DNA from: Christensenella sp. UBA1224
Lineage (GTDB): Bacteria; Bacillota; Clostridia; Christensenellales; Aristaeellaceae
Direction: 5' to 3'
Assembly (NCBI GenBank): GCA_002309235.1
Contig: DBXA01000065.1
Coordinates: 4,407-13,501, forward strand
DNA length: 9,095 bases
Numbering within the stretch: position 1 is the first letter of the stretch; each line of letters opens with the position of its first letter. The notes beneath the pieces are model-generated. The model had not been told where the DNA came from. It did no database searches and saw only the letters and a list, made by a program, of their open reading frames with translations. Below, in pieces: positions 1-5,349 of this stretch. The position numbers were made by a program, and so were the translations under genes.

Positions 1-879
1 GGCATTGTCATTCGTAGTCCAGATGTTGAGGCCGAGTACCAGTATGGCAAGGTAAAACATGTTCAGGTTGATCATGACATCAAAAATGTCATTGCCTCCG
101 ACATAAGCCGAGGCGACCGCACCGAACAGGAACATAAGGGAATTTCCGATGAAGAAAGCGACCACGGTTGTCAGGAAACCGGATTTGCCGCTGCGCGCAA
201 AGCGCGTAAAGTTAGGCGTCGCGGTACCGCCGCTGACGAATGAGCCGATGACCATGCCCGTGCCGCCGATGATGGTGACCGTTCCGCTGGACTGCGCAAA
301 CTGATCTGCCAGCGTCTTATCTCCCCGGGCAACTGCCATGATCATGGCAACTGTTCCCAGAACCGCAACCGCAGGTACTGCAACATAGCTGACGATCGTA
401 AGGGATTTGATGCCGAAATACGCTGATCCCGTCATCAGTATACCGGCAATGATCACCATGATCCAGATGGCGAGGTTGCTGTCATTGAACATGGCCTTCG
501 CGATCGGAATGGCGAACATGGCAAGACCTACGCCAAACCAGCCGATCTGGGTGAAGGATATCATGGCTGAAGGAAGCCAGGAGCCTTTTAAACCGAAGGA
601 TTTGCGGGCAAGCAGATCCAGGCTCATACCGGTCTTGGCGCCGACATAACCTAGAAGGCCCGTGTATATGCCGAGTATCGCGCCGCCGAGGAGAACGGAA
701 CCGATAAAGCCGCCCAGGTCAAGCCCATCCGCCATTTTCTGGCCGACCCACATACTGGCTGAGAAAAATGTGAAGCCCAGCATGATCATAAACATCGTCA
801 CAATTCCCTTGCGTTCGCTCTGCGGTACCGCAGCCTCCGCATAATCGACATCGACCGTGGTTTTCCTTTGTTTGTCCAT
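1..879 (-). CDS. codB: Cytosine permease (CodB-type, NCS1 family), 3' end cut by window edge
   Basis: Integral membrane permease expected to import cytosine with a cation across the cytoplasmic membrane for pyrimidine salvage. The 293 visible residues (E. coli CodB has about 419, so the C-terminal third is outside the window) are highly hydrophobic. They align from memory with E. coli CodB along their whole length: VPQSERKG near residue 18, FFSASMW near 39, GWFGVG near 114, a GSFVSGG block, and GLNIWTTNDNA ending at the window edge, which is identical to the E. coli segment. The ATG at 877-879 is preceded by a strong AGGAGGGG (887-894). The PRTase-like gene ends 45 bases upstream with no terminator between, so the two are probably co-transcribed and share the attenuated leader. 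Family assignment is firm. Cytosine specificity is inferred from the closeness to CodB; no cytosine deaminase gene is visible here. Confidence 0.93.
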   Translation of the reverse strand, partial: MDKQRKTTVDVDYAEAAVPQSERKGIVTMFMIMLGFTFFSASMWVGQKMADGLDLGGFIGSVLLGGAILGIYTGLLGYVGAKTGMSLDLLARKSFGLKGSWLPSAMISFTQIGWFGVGLAMFAIPIAKAMFNDSNLAIWIMVIIAGILMTGSAYFGIKSLTIVSYVAVPAVAVLGTVAMIMAVARGDKTLADQFAQSSGTVTIIGGTGMVIGSFVSGGTATPNFTRFARSGKSGFLTTVVAFFIGNSLMFLFGAVASAYVGGNDIFDVMINLNMFYLAILVLGLNIWTTNDNA

Positions 880-924
880 TGATGATCCCCTCCTAATGCT
901 TTGTTCACCATGTCCCATGATCTA

Positions 925-2019
925 TCAGAAGATGTACTTTTTCAGCGCGGAAGTGAATTCTTCTATGCGCTGCTGCGCGATCTCGCGCAGGGTAACACCA
1001 TCGAGACTCTTGATATAGCCGCGCTCCTGTTCATACAGCCAGCGGTTTTCACGCTCATCCAGGTTCCAGTAATGACAGCTCCTGACCCAATCCTCATAAG
1101 AGATCTCCAGAGGGTGTCCGAGCTTTTCCTCAAGAAGCTTATCTTTCTCAATGATATCCGCCCGCTTCAGGATGCCGTTCCAAAACTCAAGTACTTCCTC
1201 GATATGCTCGCGGATCTCATAACGCCTGGCGCCGCCATCATAAATGGTGCATTTTTCAAACAGCGGGTTCTGCTTGGAAAGGGTCTCCCGTCGGAAAGCG
1301 GGTGCTATGATGCCGTCCTTCCAATAGAAATCGATATTGGCGCGGTTGATGCCGGATACGCCTTTATCCCCTTCCTCATAGCAGCTGAATATGCCCTCAT
1401 AATAAACCGTTATAAAGCCTTCGAAACCCGGCCAGTCCACGCGGATCTCCCTGGTAAGCTGTTCAAGGAGGTCGATACCGCGCTTTGCTCCGATGGTAAA
1501 GAAAACGATGTTGCGGAGTTTCGCGCCGTGTTCTTTATAAAATGCTATGACATACTTGAGGCAGTTGACCAGCGTATCGCCGGAAGCAATGATATCGCCT
1601 ATCAGGAGCGTGCTGTCCGGCACCATGGCGAGCTTGGCATACTTTACCGCAAGGCCAGTCACTTCGCCGTCGGTAAAAACGCGCTCACTGGACATAAAGC
1701 TGATATCGTGCACCCTGATGTGCTCACGGTAGCAGCTCTCCTCCAAAGGGTAATTGAGAGCGCCGCGAAGGATAGACAGTATATTCGCGGTCGAGATCTT
1801 GCCATGATCCTTCAGATAAAACATCATCTGTGAAGTAGCCTGGATCAGAGACGCGTAAACCTCATATCCGACGACCTCCGGCCTGTTCATGAGCTTCCTG
1901 GTCTCCGCTTCGGATACGATATAGTATTCGTTCAGAAACCTGGCACCGGCAAGCTTATAGCAATCCACACCCTGGTCGTTGAATTCCGGAGTGATATACG
2001 TATTCTCCCAACCGGTCAT
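925..2019 (-). CDS. Uncharacterised phosphoribosyltransferase-like protein with C-terminal extension
   Basis: Predicted soluble protein of 364 residues with a type I phosphoribosyltransferase (PRTase) core. Residues 137-149 (TLLIGDIIASGDT) match the PRPP-binding loop: a hydrophobic strand, an acidic residue and a small-residue loop ending in DT. The usual acidic pair is reduced to GD. Residues 82-89 (SILRGALN) resemble the pyrophosphate loop of uracil-PRTase-like enzymes (ILRAG). The last 150 or so residues, rich in E, W and Y, match nothing I recognise. Such proteins transfer ribose-5-phosphate from PRPP to a base, or act as PRPP-sensing regulators as PyrR does. The 45-base spacing to codB suggests a nucleobase substrate. 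Start choice: an ATG at 2026-2028 lies only 1 base from GGAGG (2030-2034), whereas the in-frame ATG at 2017-2019 lies 10 bases away and is preferred. The longer version would have 367 residues. Fold fairly sure; reaction unknown. Confidence 0.75.
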   Translation of the reverse strand: MTGWENTYITPEFNDQGVDCYKLAGARFLNEYYIVSEAETRKLMNRPEVVGYEVYASLIQATSQMMFYLKDHGKISTANILSILRGALNYPLEESCYREHIRVHDISFMSSERVFTDGEVTGLAVKYAKLAMVPDSTLLIGDIIASGDTLVNCLKYVIAFYKEHGAKLRNIVFFTIGAKRGIDLLEQLTREIRVDWPGFEGFITVYYEGIFSCYEEGDKGVSGINRANIDFYWKDGIIAPAFRRETLSKQNPLFEKCTIYDGGARRYEIREHIEEVLEFWNGILKRADIIEKDKLLEEKLGHPLEISYEDWVRSCHYWNLDERENRWLYEQERGYIKSLDGVTLREIAQQRIEEFTSALKKYIF

Positions 2020-2029
2020 AGCTGTCATT

Positions 2030-2034
2030 CCTCC
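2030..2034 (-). promoter_or_regulatory. Ribosome binding site deciding the PRTase-like gene start
   Basis: GGAGG within GGGAGGA. It is one base from the first possible ATG (2026-2028), too close for normal initiation, and 10 bases from the in-frame ATG at 2017-2019. It sits directly after the T-tract of the leader terminator, so it is transcribed only if the terminator is read through. Confidence 0.6.
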
Positions 2035-2035
2035 C

Positions 2036-2160
2036 GCAAAAAGAAAAGACCGTCAGCCCTCAAAAAAGGGGAAACGGCCCTTATCTCCGAAAGTAACTGA
2101 GACAGGTATGCTGTTTTTCAGGCCCAGTAAATCGTTTCAAAGCCAGCATACTCTGCCTCC
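2036..2160 (-). promoter_or_regulatory. Candidate cis-regulatory leader RNA (riboswitch or attenuator), class unknown
   Basis: A long hairpin at 2099-2159 comes first. GAGGCAG (2153-2159) and GTATGCTG (2144-2151) pair with CAGCATAC (2106-2113) and CTGTCTC (2099-2105). This gives 15 pairs, one of them G-U, with a single bulged A at 2152 and a 30-base loop (2114-2143). The loop carries GAAACG (2133-2138), an exact complement of CGTTTC (2071-2076) in the downstream terminator. A second stretch, GCCT with GGGC, could extend that pairing across a bulge. Terminator formation and loop pairing would exclude each other. I compared it by eye with purine, ykkC/PRPP, THF, preQ1, TPP, ZTP, T-box and PyrR elements and saw no match. 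A protein-bound attenuator is an alternative to a small-molecule riboswitch. The transcription start is not clear. Confidence 0.5.
2038..2080 (-). terminator. Leader terminator (attenuator) before the PRTase-codB operon
   Basis: On the transcribed strand GGCCGT (2074-2079) pairs with ACGGTC (2048-2053), one pair being G-U. An inner CCCT (2067-2070) pairs with AGGG (2057-2060). The tract TTTTCTTTTT follows (about 2047-2038). It ends a few bases before the Shine-Dalgarno site of the first gene. Lying between leader and gene rather than after a gene, it is expected to act in premature termination. The stem is interrupted by a small internal loop, so its strength is moderate. Confidence 0.6.
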
Positions 2161-2323
2161 CGGATCAAAATCAACAGGCGATATTTTATCGCAGATCGTG
2201 CGGACTTTCATCAATATTCTGTTAGAAACGAGTAAACTGAAGCATGAAGTTTTTTCGCAGATCATTTCCAATTCACGTCAGATAAGTTACAATATCAGGA
2301 TCAAATGATACAATTCCGAAATA
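2161..2323. other. Upstream part of the recR/PRTase intergenic region, no gene seen
   Basis: AT-rich non-coding stretch between the recR terminator and the leader hairpin; a promoter for the PRTase-codB unit should lie here. On the minus strand the best -10-like hexamer is TAAAAT (2183-2188), but its nearest -35-like TTGATG is 20 bases away, so no promoter is called. It also holds an imperfect 14-base direct repeat (2184-2197 and 2250-2263) and a small inverted repeat CGATA-TTT-TATCG near 2179-2191. Short open frames crossing it on the plus strand have no ribosome binding site and look like chance. Confidence 0.5.
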
Positions 2324-2349
2324 AAAGCCGCGGCATGTACCGCGGCTTT
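2317..2349 (-). terminator. Intrinsic terminator after recR
   Basis: Perfect 10-bp stem AAAGCCGCGG / CCGCGGCTTT (2340-2349 and 2324-2333) with a 6-base loop, followed on the minus strand by TTTTATTT. It starts 9 bases after the recR stop codon and separates galE-ybaB-recR from the PRTase leader. Confidence 0.9.
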
Positions 2350-2357
2350 GCCTCGTA

Positions 2358-2957
2358 TCACATTTCCCTCCTGCCGGCAAAGGCTTGGGAAAGCGTGACC
2401 TCATCCGTATACTCAAGCTCGCCTCCCACCGGAACGCCGTGCGCGATACGGGTCACACGGACACCGATGGGCTTTATGAGCCTGGTGATGTAGGCCGCTG
2501 TAGTCTCGCCCTCAATATCGGGGTTTGTCGCAAGGATCACTTCCCTTACAGTATGATCCCGCAGCCTGTCGAGCAATTCCTTTATCCGGATATCATCCGG
2601 TCCGACGCCGTCCATAGGAGACATAACGCCGTGCAGCACATGATACAGGCCGTTGAAATCCCGCATGCGTTCGAGAGCAGCTACATCTCTGGGATCTCTG
2701 ACCACGCAGATCACGGACCTGTCCCTGTTCGGGTCCGCGCAGATGCGGCAAGGGTCTGTATCGGTATAATCGCCGCAGACAGGGCAATAATGGACCTGCT
2801 TTTTGCCGTTGTATATGGCGACAGCCAGTTCCCGCACATCCTCCTCCTGCATGGACAGGATGTGATAAGCCAGTCTCTGCGCCGTCTTCTGTCCAATGCC
2901 TGGAAGACGCGACAGCTGGCTGACCATCCGCGTTACCGGTTCAAGAGAACCTGCCAT
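2358..2957 (-). CDS. recR: Recombination mediator protein RecR
   Basis: RecR works with RecO (and RecF) to load RecA onto single-stranded DNA covered by SSB in gap repair, acting as a ring-shaped DNA clamp. At 199 residues it has the normal length. In order: a helix-hairpin-helix around residues 16-30 (RLPGIGQKTAQRLA); a C4 zinc finger with Cys58, Cys61, Cys70 and Cys73; a Toprim domain from about 82 to 175 containing VVRDPRDVAALE, SPMDGVGPDDI and ATNPDIEGE; and the conserved tail GGELEYTDEVTLSQAF. It closely follows Bacillus subtilis RecR. The start ATG overlaps the ybaB stop as TGATG and there is no clear Shine-Dalgarno site of its own, so translation is probably coupled to ybaB. A strong terminator follows. 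Confidence 0.97.
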   Translation of the reverse strand: MAGSLEPVTRMVSQLSRLPGIGQKTAQRLAYHILSMQEEDVRELAVAIYNGKKQVHYCPVCGDYTDTDPCRICADPNRDRSVICVVRDPRDVAALERMRDFNGLYHVLHGVMSPMDGVGPDDIRIKELLDRLRDHTVREVILATNPDIEGETTAAYITRLIKPIGVRVTRIAHGVPVGGELEYTDEVTLSQAFAGRREM

Positions 2958-3301
2958 CAGAAGAGACCGGGCATATTCAGACCGCCTGTCAGCTTGCCCA
3001 TTTCCCTTTCACTTACCTCAGCAGCCTCACGAAGCGCCTCATTCACGGCCGCAACGACCATATCGGAAAGCATCTCGACATCGTCCGGATCAACGGCTTC
3101 GGGCTTGATGACAAGACCAAGAAGCTCTTTCTTGCCGTTTACCTTCGCTGTGACCATGCCTCCGCCGGCACTTGCCTCAAATTCCCTTGCCTCTATCTCG
3201 GCCTGCACTTTTTCCATCTGCTGCTGCAGCTTCTGTGCCTGGCGCATCATCTGCTGCATGTTCGCCCCGCCCATTCCGGGGAATCCGCCTCCGCGTGCCA
3301 T
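2957..3301 (-). CDS. ybaB: YbaB/EbfC family nucleoid-associated DNA-binding protein
   Basis: Small dimeric DNA-binding protein (114 residues), usually encoded next to recR and thought to organise the nucleoid and take part in DNA repair. The sequence has a Gly/Met-rich N-terminus (about 1-14), a Gln-rich helix (QQMMRQAQKLQQQMEKVQAE, about 16-35), the family strand motif ASAGGGMVTAKVNGKKE near 43-59, then VDPDDVEMLSDMVVAAVNEAL, and the conserved tail GLNMPGLF. This matches B. subtilis YaaK nearly domain for domain. The ATG at 3299-3301 has AAGGAGG upstream with a slightly long spacing of about 11 bases. galE ends about 30 bases upstream without a terminator, so read-through from the galE promoter is likely. 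The usual upstream neighbour dnaX is absent. Confidence 0.96.
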   Translation of the reverse strand: MARGGGFPGMGGANMQQMMRQAQKLQQQMEKVQAEIEAREFEASAGGGMVTAKVNGKKELLGLVIKPEAVDPDDVEMLSDMVVAAVNEALREAAEVSEREMGKLTGGLNMPGLF

Positions 3302-3331
3302 ATCGCAATGATCCTCCTTATATCTTATCTG

Positions 3332-4342
3332 TCAATAGCCGTTCGGGTTCTTCTGCTGCCAGTTCCAGCTGTCACGGCACATATCTGCAAGCGTCTTTTC
3401 CGCCTTCCAGTGCAGTATCTTCTCCGCCTTGGCAGGGTTGGAATACGCCATAGGCAGATCTCCCGGTCTGCGGGCTACGATCTCATGCGGTACCTTGATA
3501 CCGTTCACCTTCTCAAAGGTGTTTATGATATCCAGCACGCTGTAGCCAACGCCCGTACCGAGGTTGAACACATCACAGCCGTTGTTATCCTGCGCATAGC
3601 GGATAGCACAGACATGGCCTTTTGCCAGATCGACCACATGGATATAATCCCTGAGGCAGGTGCCGTCCGGCGTAGGATAATCATTGCCCATGACGCCCAG
3701 CATCTTGATCTTGCCCAGTGCTGCCTGGGTAACGCGGGGCATAAGATTGTTGGGGATACCGTTGGGGTTCTCTCCCACCATGCCGCTCTCATGCGCTCCG
3801 ACAGGATTGAAGTAACGCAGAAGGACAACGCTCCAATCCTCGTGCACCTTCGCGTAATCCCGCAGGATCTGCTCGATCATATACTTTGTCCATCCGTAGG
3901 GGTTGGAGCAGGCAGAACACTTCATGGTCTCGACAAGAGGCATAGTATCCTGTTCTCCGTATACGGTAGCGGAAGAAGAGAATACGATCTTTTTGCAGCC
4001 GTATTCTTCCATTACCCGCATGAGGACAAAGGTAGCGTCCAGATTGTTCTCATAGTAGTCAAGCGGCTTTTCGACAGACTCACCCACCGCCTTCAGACCG
4101 GCGAAATGGATAACGGCTTCCGGCTTTTCCTGCTCAAAGAGCACTTCAAGCTTCGCCTTATCGCGGATATCCATCTCATACACATTAAAATCCCTGCCGG
4201 TGATCTGCTTCGCCCTTTTCATGGATTCGGGCTGGCTGTTGGAAAAATTATCCGCAACTACTATATCATACCCGGCATTCAGAAGCTCTATGGCGGTGTG
4301 CGTGCCGATATAGCCTGCGCCGCCTGTAAGAAGGATCTTCAT
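3332..4342 (-). CDS. galE: UDP-glucose 4-epimerase
   Basis: Cytoplasmic NAD-dependent enzyme that interconverts UDP-glucose and UDP-galactose (Leloir pathway and precursors for surface sugars). The 336 residues are the usual length of this short-chain dehydrogenase/reductase group. Visible signatures: NAD-binding GGAGYIG at 7-13; Asp31 ending the second strand; IHFAGLKAVGESV at 78-90; catalytic Ser124 in SSSATVYG; Tyr149 and Lys153 in YGWTK; RYFNPVGAH at 176-184; and the C-terminal RRPGDLP at 291-297. By alignment from memory, Ala299 occupies the position of E. coli Tyr299 and human Cys307. A small residue there is associated with also accepting UDP-N-acetyl sugars, so broader specificity is possible. 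Start ATG at 4340-4342 with AAGGAGG 8 bases upstream. It has its own promoter (4374-4403), is followed closely by ybaB and recR, and no other Leloir gene is in the window. Confidence 0.96.
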   Translation of the reverse strand: MKILLTGGAGYIGTHTAIELLNAGYDIVVADNFSNSQPESMKRAKQITGRDFNVYEMDIRDKAKLEVLFEQEKPEAVIHFAGLKAVGESVEKPLDYYENNLDATFVLMRVMEEYGCKKIVFSSSATVYGEQDTMPLVETMKCSACSNPYGWTKYMIEQILRDYAKVHEDWSVVLLRYFNPVGAHESGMVGENPNGIPNNLMPRVTQAALGKIKMLGVMGNDYPTPDGTCLRDYIHVVDLAKGHVCAIRYAQDNNGCDVFNLGTGVGYSVLDIINTFEKVNGIKVPHEIVARRPGDLPMAYSNPAKAEKILHWKAEKTLADMCRDSWNWQQKNPNGY

Positions 4343-4373
4343 AAAACAAACCTCCTTGTTTTTATCTATCGCT

Positions 4374-4403
4374 ATTATACTCTAACGGAGTCATAAAAAA
4401 CAA
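4374..4403 (-). promoter_or_regulatory. Predicted sigma-A promoter of galE
   Basis: Perfect -10 TATAAT (4374-4379) with a -35-like TTGTTT (4398-4403) 18 bases upstream. The -35 box lies in the T-tract of the preceding transporter terminator, so the stop of one unit and the start of the next are interlocked. The -10 is convincing and the -35 is weak. Confidence 0.65.
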
Positions 4404-4427
4404 GCGCCCCGGCAAAAGCCGGAGCGC
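4395..4427 (-). terminator. Intrinsic terminator after the sugar transporter operon
   Basis: Stem GCGCTCCGGC / GCCGGGGCGC (4418-4427 and 4404-4413; 10 pairs, one T-G) with a TTTT loop, followed by TTGTTTTTT on the minus strand. It begins 13 bases after the stop codon of the second permease. Confidence 0.9.
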
Positions 4428-4440
4428 GGGTATATGGAAA

Positions 4441-5334
4441 TTAACCTTTGATGGAACCGATCATAACGCCCTTTACGAAATACTTCTGAAGGAAGGGGTA
4501 TGTGACCAGGATCGGTACCGTTGCGATAACGATAACGCAGTATTTGACGAGCAGACGATACATGGATGTACCTTCTTGGCTGACCATGTTGACATTCGTC
4601 ATGGTGGAAGTATCGTTCTTGATCAGGATCTCACGAAGGAGGAGCTGCAGAGGATACTTGCTCTTATCGTCCAGGAACAGGCTCGGGTTAAACCAGTTGT
4701 TCCACCAGTAGACCGCATAGTACAGTGCAACGACAGCGACCGTAGCCTGGCTGAGCGGAAAGAATATCTTCCAGCAGATAGTCCAGTCATTCGCGCCGTC
4801 GAGCCTTGCGCATTCCTCAAGGGAGACCGGAACAGCACCGAAGGACGTCCTCAGAACGATCAGGTTCCAAGTGCTCACCAGCACAGGCCAGATGATAGCG
4901 GTATACGTATTCATAAGGCCCATCTTATAGACCATCAGGTAGAACGGGATCATGCCGCCCTGGAAGTACATCGTGAAGGCGATCATCTTCATGATCTTGC
5001 CATTCCAGAAGCACCCTTTCCGGCTGAGCGAATAAGCGCCCAGCGTGGTGATGAACATCTGGAGGAAGGTACCGACGCTCAGATAGATCAGAGTGTTCAG
5101 GAATGTCCTCATGATGTTCTTGTTCTGGAACACCAGCACAAAGCCCTGCGTGTTGTACGGCTGGTAAGGCCACAAAAGCATGCCGCGGCTTCCATACATA
5201 TAGTTGGGGTCGGAAAACGCCGCGCAGAAAACATAGTAGATCGGGTAGATACAGACCACGCAGAGAATGAACATGATCAGCACATTAAAGACTTCAAAAA
5301 CTCTTTCACCGACAGAACGTTTGATTGCTGCCAT
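4441..5334 (-). CDS. Carbohydrate ABC transporter permease, LplC/YtcP type
   Basis: Second membrane subunit of a binding-protein-dependent sugar importer. It is expected to pair with the permease encoded just upstream and to contact a cytoplasmic ATPase. The 297 residues are normal for the family and show about six hydrophobic segments, the first at 16-37 and others near 80-103, 115-136, 143-163, 197-213 and 264-283. The EAA loop that docks the ATPase lies at about 171-195 (SLEECARLDGANDWTICWK), with the usual Asp-Gly at 179-180. The tail QKYFVKGVMIGSIKG is typical of LplC/YtcP proteins, which belong to importers of complex oligosaccharides. The start ATG at 5332-5334 has AAGGAGG 9 bases upstream and follows the previous gene after 15 bases, so the two are co-transcribed. 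The sugar cannot be named from sequence. Confidence 0.94.
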   Translation of the reverse strand: MAAIKRSVGERVFEVFNVLIMFILCVVCIYPIYYVFCAAFSDPNYMYGSRGMLLWPYQPYNTQGFVLVFQNKNIMRTFLNTLIYLSVGTFLQMFITTLGAYSLSRKGCFWNGKIMKMIAFTMYFQGGMIPFYLMVYKMGLMNTYTAIIWPVLVSTWNLIVLRTSFGAVPVSLEECARLDGANDWTICWKIFFPLSQATVAVVALYYAVYWWNNWFNPSLFLDDKSKYPLQLLLREILIKNDTSTMTNVNMVSQEGTSMYRLLVKYCVIVIATVPILVTYPFLQKYFVKGVMIGSIKG

Positions 5335-5349
5335 TTGTCATTCCCTCCT

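Noticed and set aside
901..1833. Plus-strand open frame opposite the PRTase-like gene
   Set aside because: The minus-strand frame carries a PRPP-binding loop and a ribosome binding site and fits the operon; the antisense frame has neither.
2090..2160. PyrR-binding or purine riboswitch identity of the leader
   Set aside because: The conserved PyrR loop bases and the purine aptamer core and loop motifs are not visible by eye; left as unassigned.
2144..2174. Possible promoter TTGATT-18-TATGCT before the PRTase gene
   Set aside because: Both boxes are poor and transcription would begin inside the 5' arm of the leader hairpin, preventing its formation.
2437..2957. Loss of the first Toprim glutamate in RecR (VVRDP)
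   Set aside because: This position also varies in other RecR proteins (Gln in B. subtilis), and RecR is not a catalytic Toprim enzyme, so it is not a sign of inactivation.
3308..4396. Plus-strand open frame opposite galE
   Set aside because: galE on the minus strand has all family motifs; the antisense frame is a by-product of codon use.
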